A program made the position numbers and the translations under genes. 64,000 nucleotides of DNA from Sphingomonas arenae (GTDB lineage: Bacteria; Pseudomonadota; Alphaproteobacteria; Sphingomonadales; Sphingomonadaceae). The notes under the pieces were generated by a model, which saw only the letters and a list, made by a program, of their open reading frames with translations, did not search any database and had not been told where the DNA came from. Where the stretch lies: contig NZ_JAFFJU010000001.1 in assembly GCF_016924655.1 (NCBI RefSeq), positions 248,001 through 312,000 on the forward strand, written 5' to 3'. Shown piece after piece: positions 34,556-43,358 of the stretch (within the stretch, counting starts at the first letter, position 1; the number at the start of each line of letters is the position of its first letter).

Positions 34556-35041
34556 TCAGCGCAAGGCAGGTCCGCCCTGCCAGGTCACCCGGTCACCGGC
34601 CTGAATCCCCAGTTCGGCGGTGCGGCCGCCGGCCAGTTCCAGGACCGCGGCCACGGGTTCGAGGCTGAGGACGGGCTCAAGGCTCAAGGGAACGGTGTTC
34701 GATTCGATGCGAGCGATCGTGCCGTCTTCCCGGATGAAGATCATGTCGAGCGGAATGAGCGTGTTCTTCATCCAGAAGCTCGCCTCCTTGGGAGCCGGGA
34801 ACGGGAAGATCATTCCCCGGTCCGCCGCCAGGCTTTCCCGGTTCATCAGGCCCTGAGCCTGCTCCGCATCGCTGCGCGCGACCTCCACCACAAAGCGGTG
34901 CTCCCGGCCGGCGCTGGTGCGGATGGTGAGCGGGACCTGCTCGAGGCCGGCGACGCTCTGCTCGACGGGGGTGTCGCTCGCCTGCGGCTGGCACGCGGCC
35001 GCGCCGAGGGTAAGGGGAAGAACGAGAGCGGCCGCGGCTAT
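34556..35041 (-). CDS. DUF192 domain lipoprotein with no canonical start codon
   Basis: The DUF192 core is clear: LTIRTSAGREHRFVVEVARS, AQGLMNRESLAADRGMIF, FWMKNTLIPLDMIFIREDGTI and IQAGDRVTWQG. Before it is a signal-like stretch AAAALVLPLTLGAAAC with a lipobox-like end. No ATG, GTG or TTG exists in frame between the cold-shock gene stop and this hydrophobic stretch; the first start upstream lies deep inside the cold-shock gene. The ATA at 35041-35039 overlaps that gene's stop (ATAG) and may be a reinitiation start, so my end coordinate is provisional. Confidence 0.75.
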   Translation of the reverse strand: MAAAALVLPLTLGAAACQPQASDTPVEQSVAGLEQVPLTIRTSAGREHRFVVEVARSDAEQAQGLMNRESLAADRGMIFPFPAPKEASFWMKNTLIPLDMIFIREDGTIARIESNTVPLSLEPVLSLEPVAAVLELAGGRTAELGIQAGDRVTWQGGPALR

Positions 35042-35631
35042 TCGGGCAAGCGAAGGTCGACGGCGGTCAGCCCCTTCTTGCCCTTCGCGATCCGCGCTTC
35101 GAGCGTCTGACCCGGCTGCAGGTCCCCCGCCGCCGCCCGGCGAACCGTTTCCATGTGGAGGAAGATATCGTTCTCGGGCTGGCCAGGCCGATTGACGAAA
35201 CCATAGCCCTTGACGCGATTGAACCACTTCACCTCCACCGGCTCGAACGCCCCGGCTTCGTCGATCAGCGCCTGGCGGTCCGCCCGGTCCGCCGGACTCG
35301 CAGTGGTCGGCGGGCGAACAACGGTGGCAGTGCTCAGGTCGATCGACAGCACACGGGTCGCCTGAAGCCCGCGGTTCTGCCGCACGACCTCGCATTCCAC
35401 AAGGGCGCCCTCAGGCAGGCTGCGGCGCTTGTGTTCCTTCAGCACACTGAAATGAAGAAGGATGTCGCCCTCGCAACCATCGCTGATCACGAAGCCGAAG
35501 CCGCGCGTGGCATCGAACCATTTCACCTGGCCGGAGACGTGCACAGGATCCGGCCCAGGAACCTCCATGGAAGGCTCGGGACGCGCGATGTCTGTCATGG
35601 ACGCCACTTCCGGTTGCACAATGCTACCCAT
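35038..35631 (-). CDS. Double cold-shock domain protein
   Basis: RNA-binding protein of 197 residues with two CSDs: the first around residues 33-95 (GQVKWFDATRGFGFVISD and ILLHFSVLKEH), the second around 130-195 (VEVKWFNRVKGYGFVNR and DIFLHMETVRRA). Both keep RNP1 (KGYGFV/RGFGFV) and an RNP2-like FLH. Two-domain Csps are typical of alphaproteobacteria. ATG 35631 is used; ATG 35598 (MTDIARP) is a good alternative after GGAAG. Confidence 0.93.
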   Translation of the reverse strand: MGSIVQPEVASMTDIARPEPSMEVPGPDPVHVSGQVKWFDATRGFGFVISDGCEGDILLHFSVLKEHKRRSLPEGALVECEVVRQNRGLQATRVLSIDLSTATVVRPPTTASPADRADRQALIDEAGAFEPVEVKWFNRVKGYGFVNRPGQPENDIFLHMETVRRAAAGDLQPGQTLEARIAKGKKGLTAVDLRLPE

Positions 35632-35670
35632 AACACGGCAGCTCCCGAGTTACAAAACGTTAAGGCGACG

Positions 35671-36249
35671 TTATGACCGTGCTTCCAGCAATTCTTCGGA
35701 GGTAATGGTCTCCCCTGGTTCGGCACTGACGATCGCCCGGGCGAGGGCAAAATCATGGCCGGCCCGGATCATGGCTGCCAGGGACTTCTCTCGCATCCGA
35801 GGGTCCGCTGGCGATACGGCAAAGGGACCAATGCGCTTGCGGCGAGCGAAGCGGAGGGCGGCATCCGCGGCCTGTTCCCTGGCAAGATTTCGGGCTGAAG
35901 CTCCGTCCTCTTCGTCGACTCCCGCGACACGCAGGGCCTGCCGCACCCTTGCCTGACCATAGCCCCGAGCGGAGAGTGAACCGGCCTTGGCGAGCGCATA
36001 AGCTTCGTCATTGACGTAGCCGAGCTCCGCAATGCGCGAGACCAAGCCCTCGATGTCGGGCTCGTCTGTGCCCTCCCAGCCCCGCTCCCGGAGCTTTCGC
36101 TGCAGGTAGGACAGGAGCTTCGCGCGGGTGGTCGCAAAGCGCGACACATAGCGCAGCGCAAGCTCGCTCAAGCTCGTGTGGCCAAGCGGCCTGAGTGGTC
36201 GCTTGCGCCCACCGCTGCGCCGATTCTCGCCGTTTCCGTCCTTATCCAC
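35671..36249 (-). CDS. recX: RecX family regulatory protein
   Basis: Predicted inhibitor or modulator of RecA filaments. The 192-residue product has tandem three-helix RecX modules: SELALRYVSRFATTRAKLLSYLQRKLRERG in outline, then EGLVSRIAELGYVNDEAYALAKAGSLSARGYGQARVRQAL. The start is uncertain; I use the GTG at 36249, as the longer frame (to 36321) begins opposite the fatty acyl-AMP ligase gene. recA is not in the window. Confidence 0.85.
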   Translation of the reverse strand: MDKDGNGENRRSGGRKRPLRPLGHTSLSELALRYVSRFATTRAKLLSYLQRKLRERGWEGTDEPDIEGLVSRIAELGYVNDEAYALAKAGSLSARGYGQARVRQALRVAGVDEEDGASARNLAREQAADAALRFARRKRIGPFAVSPADPRMREKSLAAMIRAGHDFALARAIVSAEPGETITSEELLEARS

Positions 36250-36344
36250 GCCTTGATTGTGCCACAGTGTCCCGGGAGAGAGAACCGGCGTCCCTGTTTG
36301 GGTCGCCCAGCTTGAGTGCAATTCAGTTTTCAGGAAAGATCGGC

Positions 36345-38108
36345 GTGCTCGACCGTCAGACCCTCAGCTCAGCCGGCCTCGCTCCTGCGGGCGCGACCCC
36401 CACCCTTGATACGCTGCCGCGGCGGATCGCGGATTTCGAGACGCTCGGGCAGGCGCTGGACTATGCCGCGCAAGGATCGCGGGGCATGAACTTTCACGAT
36501 GCGCGTGGGTCGCTGGCCCGTGCCTATCCCTATTCCGAACTGCGCGAGGATGCGCTGGCCGCCGCCCGCCGGTTCATGGCGCTGGGCCTGAAGAAGTCGG
36601 ATCGACTGGCGCTGATCGCGGAGACCGGGCCCGAGTTTGCCGCCTGTTTCTTCGGCGCGATCTACGCCGGCCTGTGGCCTGTTCCCCTGCCCCTGCCGAC
36701 CAGCTTCGGCGGGCGCGAAGCGTACGTCGAGCAGCTGAAGGTGATGCTGCAGAGCAGCGATCCGGCGCTCTTCCTCTATCCGGCCGAGCTTGAGGGCTTC
36801 TGCGCCGAGGCCGCTCGCCAGCAGGGCGTCGCCGGTCGCGTCTGGGAAAGCCTGGCGGCAATCGAGCCGAGCACGGGCGACCTGCCGGCCGCGGACCCAC
36901 AGGAGATCGCCTATCTCCAGTACAGCAGCGGCTCGACCCGTTTTCCCCATGGTGTGGCAGTCACGCACCATGCGCTGCTCGACAATCTTCACGCCCATGG
37001 CACGGGCCTGCAGGTCGAGGAGCGCGACCGCTGCGTGTCGTGGCTGCCGTGGTACCATGACATGGGCCTGGTCGGGTGCATGCTGTCGCCGCTCGCGAAC
37101 CAGATCAGCGTCGATTATCTTAAGACGGAGGATTTCGCGCGCCGTCCGCTAGCGTGGCTGGACATGATCAGCCGCAATCCCGGCAACACCGTCTCTTATT
37201 CGCCGACCTTCGGCTACGATATCTGCGCCCGCCGCATGTCGAGCCAGCTGAAGTCGTCCGAGCGGTTCGACTTGTCGCGCTGGCGGGTGGCGGGCAATGG
37301 CGCCGACATGATCCGGCCCGACGTCATGCAGGCGTTCGTGGATGCGTTCGCCGACGCCGGCTTCAAGGCGCAGGCCTTTTGCCCCAGCTACGGACTGGCC
37401 GAGGCCACCCTTGCCGTTAGCCTGATGCCGCCGGGCGAAGGCATCCGGATCGAATTGGTAGAGGAAAGCGAGCTCTCGGGCGTGGGCACCCCGGCCCAGG
37501 AACGTCCGCGCCGCTACCGTGCCATCGTCAATTGCGGCAAGGCCGTGAAGGGCATGGAGATCGAGATCCGGGACGCGGACGGCTCGCCCCTGCCCGATCG
37601 GGCGATCGGCAAGGTCTGGGTTCGCGGCGCCAGCGTGATGGTCGGCTATTTCCGTGACCAGGAGGCCACCGACGCGTGCATGCAGGGCGGTTGGCTGGAC
37701 ACCGGCGACATGGGGTATCTGTCGGGCGGCTACATCTTCATCGTCGGCCGCGCCAAGGACATGATCATCATCAACGGCCGGAACCACTGGCCGCAGGATA
37801 TCGAGTGGGCGGTCGAGCAGCTGCCCGGCTTCAAGTCCGGCGACATCGCGGCGTTCGCGATCACCGGCCCAACGGGCGAGGAGCAGCCGGCCGTCCTGGT
37901 GCACTGCCGGGTGTCGGACCCCGAGGAGCGGGGCAAGCTGCGCGACGATATCAAGGAGCGGGTGCGGGCTATCACCGGCATCTCGCCCGTCGTCGAGCTG
38001 ATCCCGCCGCGCACCCTGCCCCGCACCAGTTCGGGCAAGCTCAGCCGGACCAAGGCGCGCAACCTCTATCTCTCCGGCGAGATCCAGCCGTACGATATTG
38101 CCGCGTAA
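36345..38108 (+). CDS. Fatty acyl-AMP ligase
   Basis: Adenylates fatty acids for transfer to an acyl carrier rather than CoA. The 587-residue product has the ANL-family core QYSSGSTRFPHGVAVTHHAL, WLPWYHDMGLVGCMLSPL, FCPSYGLAEATLAVSL and LDTGDMGYLSGGYIFIVGRAKDMIIINGRN. The DMIIINGRN form and the 30-residue insertion region typify FAALs. I use the GTG at 36345 after AGGAAAG; GTG 36267 is possible. In sphingomonads such ligases may serve sphingolipid synthesis, but no spt gene is nearby, so that is speculation. Confidence 0.9.
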   Translation: MLDRQTLSSAGLAPAGATPTLDTLPRRIADFETLGQALDYAAQGSRGMNFHDARGSLARAYPYSELREDALAAARRFMALGLKKSDRLALIAETGPEFAACFFGAIYAGLWPVPLPLPTSFGGREAYVEQLKVMLQSSDPALFLYPAELEGFCAEAARQQGVAGRVWESLAAIEPSTGDLPAADPQEIAYLQYSSGSTRFPHGVAVTHHALLDNLHAHGTGLQVEERDRCVSWLPWYHDMGLVGCMLSPLANQISVDYLKTEDFARRPLAWLDMISRNPGNTVSYSPTFGYDICARRMSSQLKSSERFDLSRWRVAGNGADMIRPDVMQAFVDAFADAGFKAQAFCPSYGLAEATLAVSLMPPGEGIRIELVEESELSGVGTPAQERPRRYRAIVNCGKAVKGMEIEIRDADGSPLPDRAIGKVWVRGASVMVGYFRDQEATDACMQGGWLDTGDMGYLSGGYIFIVGRAKDMIIINGRNHWPQDIEWAVEQLPGFKSGDIAAFAITGPTGEEQPAVLVHCRVSDPEERGKLRDDIKERVRAITGISPVVELIPPRTLPRTSSGKLSRTKARNLYLSGEIQPYDIAA

Positions 38109-38175
38109 CAGCCTTGCGCGGAGTGGGCGTCGGGGTTAACTCGCGCCCGGCCCTCAAGGGGGCCAAGCCAGGCCT

Positions 38176-38251
38176 AGGGGTATAGCTCAGTTGGTAGAGC
38201 ATCGGTCTCCAAAACCGAGGGTCGTGGGTTCGAGTCCCTCTGCCCCTGCCA
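38176..38251 (+). tRNA. tRNA-Trp (CCA anticodon)
   Basis: AGGGGTATAGCTCAGTTGG starts the cloverleaf; the anticodon loop reads CTCCAAA (CCA at 38209-38211). The T arm contains GGTTCGAGTCC, and CCA is encoded at the 3' end. It lies directly upstream of secE-nusG, the classical proteobacterial order. Confidence 0.96.
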
Positions 38252-38406
38252 GGCCGAAGCGAGGCGAGTAGCGAAGCTCGGAGCCGGTCGGCGAAGCCGA
38301 CGCGGAGCAGCCGGCCCGGCTCGCGGAGCGAGCTTCGACGTCATGGAATTCACTTCCGTGACGGCTGCTTGAAGCTTCCGGGGTTCCGCGCTACATCGCG
38401 CCAGTC

Positions 38407-38443
38407 CGAGGTCCGGCGGGAAGCCCCCGCGGACCTCGTTTTT
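38407..38443 (+). terminator. Rho-independent terminator between tRNA-Trp and secE
   Basis: CGAGGTCCG (38407-38415) pairs with CGGACCTCG (38430-38438), with an inner CGGG/CCCG stem, followed by TTTTT. Upstream (38252-38400) is an Arg/Gly-coding-like, palindrome-rich stretch without a gene. Confidence 0.9.
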
Positions 38444-38468
38444 CTATCTCTCGCGAGGAAGCACGAAC

Positions 38469-38666
38469 GTGGCGAAAGTCTCTCCCGGTGAATTCATCCG
38501 GCAGGTGCGCGTCGAAGCCAGCAAGGTCGTTTGGCCCACCGGCAAGGAGACGTGGGTCACGGCTGTGATGGTGTTCATCATGACGGCGCTGCTTGCCTTG
38601 TTCTTCTTCACGGTCGATTCCGCCTTCTCGGCGATCGTTCAGTTCCTCCTCGGCCTGCTCGGCTGA
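38469..38666 (+). CDS. secE: Preprotein translocase subunit SecE
   Basis: Essential small subunit of SecYEG (65 residues), with the amphipathic conserved segment FIRQVRVEASKVVWPTGKETW before a single membrane helix (VTAVMVFIMTALLALFFFTV), as in the short single-spanning SecE of most bacteria. It starts with GTG at 38469 after GCGAGGAAG. nusG follows 20 bases later. Confidence 0.95.
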   Translation: MAKVSPGEFIRQVRVEASKVVWPTGKETWVTAVMVFIMTALLALFFFTVDSAFSAIVQFLLGLLG

Positions 38667-38686
38667 TCCAAGACACGAAGGCTGCC

Positions 38687-39226
38687 ATGTCCCGCTGGTA
38701 CATCATCCACGCTTATTCCGGGTTCGAGAACAAGGTGAAGGACTCGATCCAGTCCGAGGCGAAGCGCCTTGGCCTGGAGCGCCTCGTCGAGGCGATCGAG
38801 GTTCCGACCGAGACCATCACCGAGGTGAAGCGCGGCAAGCGGGTCGAGAGCGAGCGCAAGTTCATGCCGGGCTACGTCCTGGCGAAGCTGGAGATGAGCG
38901 ACCAGGTCTATCACCTCGTCAAGAACACGCCCAAGGTGACGGGCTTCCTAGGGCCGAACGGCAAGCCGCAGGCGATCCCGGACGCGCAGGCCGCGCGGAT
39001 GCTCAGCACCAAGGAAGAGGCGGCCGCCAACGCACCGAAGCAGAAGGTCAGCGTCGATTACGAGATCGGCGATGCGGTGAAGGTGCTCGACGGCCCCTTC
39101 GCGACCTTCAACGGGGTGGTCGAGGAGCTCGATTTCGACCGCGGACGGGTCAAGGTCGGGGTGTCGATCTTCGGCCGTGCGACCCCCGTCGAGCTCGAGT
39201 TCGAGCAGGTCGAGCTGGTCAAGTAA
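38687..39226 (+). CDS. nusG: Transcription antitermination factor NusG
   Basis: RNA polymerase elongation factor, 179 residues. The NGN domain (RWYIIHAYSGFENKVKDSI, KFMPGYVLAKLEM, FLGPNGKPQ) is followed by a KOW domain (YEIGDAVKVLDGPFATFNGVVEELD). The ATG at 38687 starts it; the open frame upstream overlaps secE. A terminator follows, so rplK is not co-transcribed and in fact is not adjacent, unlike in many genomes. Confidence 0.97.
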   Translation: MSRWYIIHAYSGFENKVKDSIQSEAKRLGLERLVEAIEVPTETITEVKRGKRVESERKFMPGYVLAKLEMSDQVYHLVKNTPKVTGFLGPNGKPQAIPDAQAARMLSTKEEAAANAPKQKVSVDYEIGDAVKVLDGPFATFNGVVEELDFDRGRVKVGVSIFGRATPVELEFEQVELVK

Positions 39227-39250
39227 GCTGTTCTGATCTGGATCAACAAA

Positions 39251-39276
39251 GGGTCGTCCGCTCGGGCGGCCCTTTT
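39251..39276 (+). terminator. Rho-independent terminator after nusG
   Basis: GGGTCGTCCG pairs with CGGGCGGCCC (two G-U pairs), followed by TTTT. Confidence 0.88.
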
Positions 39277-39307
39277 CCGTTCGGTCCGCCTCGCCTAGCA
39301 GCAAGGG

Positions 39308-40891
39308 ATGGTCGACGTCCCCACCCTCACCTTTCACGGCGCTGCGCAGACCGTCACGGGATCCTGCTATGAGCTGCGGATCGGCAGCAGCCGCATCCTG
39401 ATCGACTGCGGGCTGTTCCAGGGGCCCCGCTCGCTCGAAGCGCTGAACCGGGAGCCGCTCGGGTTCGACCCGCGGGCGGCGGATGCGCTGATCCTGACCC
39501 ACGCGCATATCGATCATAGCGGCCTCTTGCCGCGCCTGGCGGCAGAAGGGTTCCGTGGGCCGATCATCTGCACGCGCGCGACGGCAGACCTGCTCGGCCA
39601 CATGCTTCCGGATGCCGGCCGCATCCAGGAATATGAAGCGGAGCGCCGAAACCGGCGACCGGACCGGCGCGACGAGGAGCCGATCGAGCCGCTCTACACC
39701 GAGGCAGATGCGCTGCGCGCATGCGAGCTGATCGAGGTGGTGGACCTCAAGCACTGGTTCGAGCCGGCAACCGGCATCCGCGCGCGGCTGTGGAACGCGG
39801 GGCATATCCTCGGCTCAGCGTCGGCCGAGATCGAGGCGGGCGGGTCGCGGCTGCTCTTTTCCGGCGACCTGGGGCCGGACAACAAGGCTTTCCATGCCGA
39901 TCCGGATGCGCCGCGCGGCTTGGATCACCTGCTGTGCGAGAGCACCTACGGGGACCGCGAGCGGGAGGACGTACCGATCGACCAGCGGCGAGGGCTGCTG
40001 AAGGCGGAGATTGAACGAGCTCTGGCCAAGGGCGGCAACCTCGTGATCCCGACGTTCGCGCTGGAACGCACGCAGGAGCTGCTGCTCGACATTGCGACGC
40101 TCATCAACCGCGGCGAGGTCGCCCGCCCGCAGGTGTTCATCGATTCACCGCTGGCGAGCCGGATCACCCACGTCTTCGCGAGCCACGCGCGGGAGCTGGA
40201 GGACCTTGGGGGGACGGATGTGTTCCGCCATCCCGCCTTCCACTTCGTGGAGACGGTGGAGCAATCTATCCGGCTGAATGCCATGTCGGGCGCGATCATC
40301 ATGGCGGCGTCCGGCATGTGCGAGGCGGGGCGCATCCGTCATCACCTCGTCAACAACCTGCCGCGGCGGGATTCTTCGGTGCTGTTCGTCGGCTTCCAGG
40401 CCGCGGGGACACTTGGGCGGCAGATCCTGGACGGTGCCTCCCGCGTCCGCATTTCCGGACGGGAAGTGGCGGTCCGGGCGGAGGTGCGGCGAATCGACAG
40501 CTATTCCGCCCACGCGGACCGCAGCGAGTTGCTGCGCTGGATCGCGGGACGGCAGCCGATCGCCGGGAGCGTGTTCCTGACCCACGGGGAAGAGCCCGCG
40601 ATGCGATCGCTCGAGAAGTCTCTGACGAAGGGCCGCCCGGCGACCAGCGTCATCCTGCCGGAGATCGGGGAACTGTGGGAGCTGCCTCCCGGCTCGGCCG
40701 CGCGACGGCTTGCCACCGGCCGCACGGACCTGAGAGAGATGCTGAGCCGGGACTGGCAGAACGACTATGCGGATTTCAGCGTGCAGTTGAAGCGCAAGCT
40801 CCGGAACATCGAGGATGCCGGCAGGCGGCGCGAAGCCTTGGCCCGGATGCGCGCCATGCTCGACGAATATGAGCGGATGCGGAAGGTCTAG
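39308..40891 (+). CDS. MBL-fold beta-CASP hydrolase (predicted RNA-acting)
   Basis: The 527-residue product has the MBL metal motif THAHIDH (His65, His67, Asp69, His70), a long beta-CASP insertion with FDSPLAS-like VFIDSPLASRITHVF, and MAASGMCEAGRIRHHL plus a late SYSAHADRSELLRW, as in the YSH1/CPSF73-like exonuclease family (COG1236). It should act on RNA. Its 3' end overlaps the convergent DUF2794 gene by 4 bases. Not RNase J, which is shorter in these motifs and differs at the C-terminus. Confidence 0.9.
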   Translation: MVDVPTLTFHGAAQTVTGSCYELRIGSSRILIDCGLFQGPRSLEALNREPLGFDPRAADALILTHAHIDHSGLLPRLAAEGFRGPIICTRATADLLGHMLPDAGRIQEYEAERRNRRPDRRDEEPIEPLYTEADALRACELIEVVDLKHWFEPATGIRARLWNAGHILGSASAEIEAGGSRLLFSGDLGPDNKAFHADPDAPRGLDHLLCESTYGDREREDVPIDQRRGLLKAEIERALAKGGNLVIPTFALERTQELLLDIATLINRGEVARPQVFIDSPLASRITHVFASHARELEDLGGTDVFRHPAFHFVETVEQSIRLNAMSGAIIMAASGMCEAGRIRHHLVNNLPRRDSSVLFVGFQAAGTLGRQILDGASRVRISGREVAVRAEVRRIDSYSAHADRSELLRWIAGRQPIAGSVFLTHGEEPAMRSLEKSLTKGRPATSVILPEIGELWELPPGSAARRLATGRTDLREMLSRDWQNDYADFSVQLKRKLRNIEDAGRRREALARMRAMLDEYERMRKV

Positions 40892-41229
40892 TCGACCAGC
40901 CGGATGAGGCGCCGCTCGAGCGGAGCGAGGACGGGTTGCAGGTCGTGGCCGCGCTTGAGAACGGCGCCATGTTCGCCGATCAGGGCCCAGACGCCCTGCT
41001 TCGCCCGCAGCGAAGGACGCTTTTCGATGCGGACGTCGGGGCGCTCGGCCGCGCGCCGGAAAGCGGCGAAGCTGGCGAGATCGCGATCGAAATGCATCGC
41101 ATAGTCACGCCAGTGCCCCGCCGCGACCATTCGGCCATAGAGATCGAGGATCCTTTGCAGTTCCAGTCTGTCGAAGGTGGCAACGGCTCGGCCGTTGGGG
41201 TTGCCCGGAAAGGGCGCAATCACGCTCAC
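40888..41229 (-). CDS. DUF2794 domain protein
   Basis: The 113-residue product shows the family pattern [29 protein letters not shown] in outline, then [18 protein letters not shown]-like [23 protein letters not shown] and a basic C-terminus. The family is confined to alphaproteobacteria and has no known role. Its start overlaps the cysE stop (ATGA), so it is co-translated with serine acetyltransferase. Confidence 0.9.
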   Translation of the reverse strand: MSVIAPFPGNPNGRAVATFDRLELQRILDLYGRMVAAGHWRDYAMHFDRDLASFAAFRRAAERPDVRIEKRPSLRAKQGVWALIGEHGAVLKRGHDLQPVLAPLERRLIRLVD

Positions 41230-41912
41230 GAAACTTTGCTCTCCGGCGCCTCCTGGCGCATGGCTCTGAGGACCTGGACCTCGCTGCGGAGGGCGTCGAT
41301 CTGCGCCTCCAACTCGGCAAGGCGGACGCGGGCGGGATCACAATCTTCCCCGCATGGCGTGCCGTAGGGCACGAAGCCGGGGCTGTAATGGACCACGTCC
41401 ATCGGCACGGGCTTGGCCGGGATGCCGACGACCGTGGTGCTGGGCAGCACGTCCTTGGTAACCACGGCATTCGCGCCGACGCGAGCGCCCTCGCCGACCT
41501 CGATCGGTCCCAGCACCTGTGCACCCGAGCCGATCACGACACCTGAGCGCAACGTGGGATGCCGCTTGCCGCCGACTCCGGTCGACGGGTTGGTCCCGCC
41601 CAGCGTCACGTTCTGGTAGATGGTGACATCATCGTGGATCTCGGCGGTTTCGCCGATGACGGTGAAGCCGTGGTCGATGAAGAACCCTTTGCCGATCCTG
41701 GCACCCGGATGGATATCGATCGCGGTCAGGAAGCGCGCAAGATGGTTCACGAAGCGGGCGAGGAAGTACAGCTTCCCCCCGTAGAGCCAGTGCGCGACGC
41801 GGTGGAAGGCAAGCGCCCACACGCCCGGGTACAGCAGCACTTCCCAGCGGCTTCGCGCAGCCGGGTCGCGGGCCTTCACGCTATCCAGATAGTTGAACAG
41901 GGCGAGCGCCAA
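41226..41912 (-). CDS. cysE: Serine O-acetyltransferase (EpsC-type CysE)
   Basis: Makes O-acetylserine for cysteine synthesis. The 228-residue product has an N-terminal helix pair and a left-handed beta-helix with hexapeptide repeats: [42 protein letters not shown] in outline, including the catalytic HG. The start is a TTG at 41912 placed 7 bases after GAAGGA; no ATG or GTG is near, and relatives begin at this point ([13 protein letters not shown]). It is divergent from the TauE/SafE gene, which fits sulfur metabolism. Confidence 0.92.
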   Translation of the reverse strand: MALALFNYLDSVKARDPAARSRWEVLLYPGVWALAFHRVAHWLYGGKLYFLARFVNHLARFLTAIDIHPGARIGKGFFIDHGFTVIGETAEIHDDVTIYQNVTLGGTNPSTGVGGKRHPTLRSGVVIGSGAQVLGPIEVGEGARVGANAVVTKDVLPSTTVVGIPAKPVPMDVVHYSPGFVPYGTPCGEDCDPARVRLAELEAQIDALRSEVQVLRAMRQEAPESKVS

Positions 41913-42006
41913 CTCTCGAAGTCCTTCGCGACAAACCGCAGGCAATGTAATTCGCCATAACCGCAATTGCCAGCATGTCGCCGAAGGAGTGCTTGGCGAA
42001 CGTGCC

Positions 42007-42055
42007 GGCTTGGGGCACAAGCCCCTCCGTTTTGCATCCTGCGGAAAGGGTCCGC
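42007..42055 (+). promoter_or_regulatory. Structured 5' leader of the TauE/SafE gene
   Basis: Two consecutive hairpins precede the gene: GGCTTG/CAAGCC (42007-42012 with 42018-42023) and GCGGA/TCCGC (42041-42045 with 42051-42055). It may be a sulfur-responsive leader RNA; I cannot match it to a named riboswitch. Confidence 0.35.
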
Positions 42056-42072
42056 CCATCTTTGCCGAGATC

Positions 42073-42825
42073 ATGGCCGACCCGGCCGTTCTGCTTCCCT
42101 TCATCCTGATCGGGTTCGCGGCGCAGCTGGTCGATGGCGCGCTGGGCATGGCTTATGGCGTGATCAGCTCGACCCTGCTGGTCAGCATGGGAGTGCCCCC
42201 GGCGGCGGCTTCAGCCGGCGTGCACACGGTGGAGAGCTTCACCACGGGCGTGAGCGCGATCAGCCACGTGGCGCACCGCAACGTCAACTGGAGGCTGTTC
42301 GCGCGCATCGTCATCCCGGGCGTGATCGGCGGGATCGCCGGAGCCTATGTCATCAGCAACATCCACGCGGAGAAGGCGCGTCCGTTCGTGCTGGGCTACC
42401 TTCTGGCAGTCGGCATCTATCTCCTGTGGCGCGGCGCGACCCACCGCCATGTCGAACGCGAGCCCAAGATCGTCGAGCCGCTCGGCCTGGCCGGCGGGTT
42501 CCTGGATGCGGCGGGGGGCGGCGGATGGGGGCCGATCGTAACGTCCAACCTGATGGTCCAGGGCACGACGCCGCGCATGACCATCGGGACCGTCAACACC
42601 GCCGAATTCTTCCTGACCATCACCATCTCGGCGACCTTTCTCGCGACGATCGGCTGGGAAGCCTTCACGGTGGCGATCCTCGGCCTGCTCATCGGGGGGA
42701 TCATCGCGGCACCCATGGGTGCAATCATCGCCAAGCGGGTCGAAGCGGACAAGCTGCTCGTCCTGGTCGGGATCGTGCTGACGGCGACCAGCGGCTACGG
42801 GTTGTACCGGTTCCTGCTGTCGTGA
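42073..42825 (+). CDS. TSUP-family (TauE/SafE) anion transporter
   Basis: Integral inner-membrane protein of 250 residues with about eight hydrophobic helices. The two-repeat TauE/SafE signatures are [19 protein letters not shown] and the second-half [23 protein letters not shown]. These transporters export sulfite or organosulfur anions. Being divergent from cysE supports a sulfur role. ATG 42073 is used; the 60-codon open extension upstream covers the structured leader and is unlikely to be translated. Confidence 0.9.
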   Translation: MADPAVLLPFILIGFAAQLVDGALGMAYGVISSTLLVSMGVPPAAASAGVHTVESFTTGVSAISHVAHRNVNWRLFARIVIPGVIGGIAGAYVISNIHAEKARPFVLGYLLAVGIYLLWRGATHRHVEREPKIVEPLGLAGGFLDAAGGGGWGPIVTSNLMVQGTTPRMTIGTVNTAEFFLTITISATFLATIGWEAFTVAILGLLIGGIIAAPMGAIIAKRVEADKLLVLVGIVLTATSGYGLYRFLLS

Positions 42826-42897
42826 GCGGACCGTTCGTCGTCGCCAGTCGGCAGGCCAGCGTGGAACCGGTTGACCCCTTGGCGTTTTGCCGCTGGC

Positions 42898-43314
42898 ATG
42901 AGGGCGATGAAACAGCGTAGCGCATTGTCAGAGAGCCAGCTCCATCTGGAGCAAGCGGGCGAAGGATATTTTCAGCATCTGCGGTTTGCGGTGCTTGTCG
43001 GGCTGATGCTGATCGGCGCGGGACTGGCCTGCGTGGTCCATGCGTTGGTGCCCGCCCTGTGCACCACCACGGCGAGCCGCATGGTAGATCGGCTGACCCG
43101 GCTGTTCGGTGACCGGTCCCAAGTGCAACAGGCAGCGCGCGAGTCCTCGGGTGCCCTGACCCTCGTGCTCCTGGTTGCGCTCGCAACGCCGGTGGTTGCG
43201 GCCATGTCGCTGTTGAGCATGCATGCTGCCTTCGCCGCGCCGATCGTTTGTCTGACTTTGGGGGTTCCGATCGCCTATCTGTGGACCAACCCCGGATTGG
43301 ACCCGGTGGAATAG
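42898..43314 (+). CDS. DUF6356 family membrane protein
   Basis: The 138-residue product starts with the DUF6356 pattern (HLEQAGEGYFQHLRFAVLVGLMLIGAGLACVVHALVPALC), continuing with TASRMVDRLTRLF, then a second hydrophobic region of two helices (LTLVLLVALATPVVAA, FAAPIVCLTLGVPIAYLW). DUF6356 proteins are usually shorter, so the C-terminal half is an extension. ATG 42898 or 42907. Function unknown. Confidence 0.75.
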   Translation: MRAMKQRSALSESQLHLEQAGEGYFQHLRFAVLVGLMLIGAGLACVVHALVPALCTTTASRMVDRLTRLFGDRSQVQQAARESSGALTLVLLVALATPVVAAMSLLSMHAAFAAPIVCLTLGVPIAYLWTNPGLDPVE

Positions 43315-43358
43315 CCCCGTCGGTGGCAATTCGGAGCGTCTGCGCCTAAGTCGGCGCG

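Noticed and set aside
38252-38406. Possible extra small RNA or gene between tRNA-Trp and secE
   Set aside because: The stretch is palindrome-rich but gives no cloverleaf or convincing frame; only the terminator at 38407 is supported.
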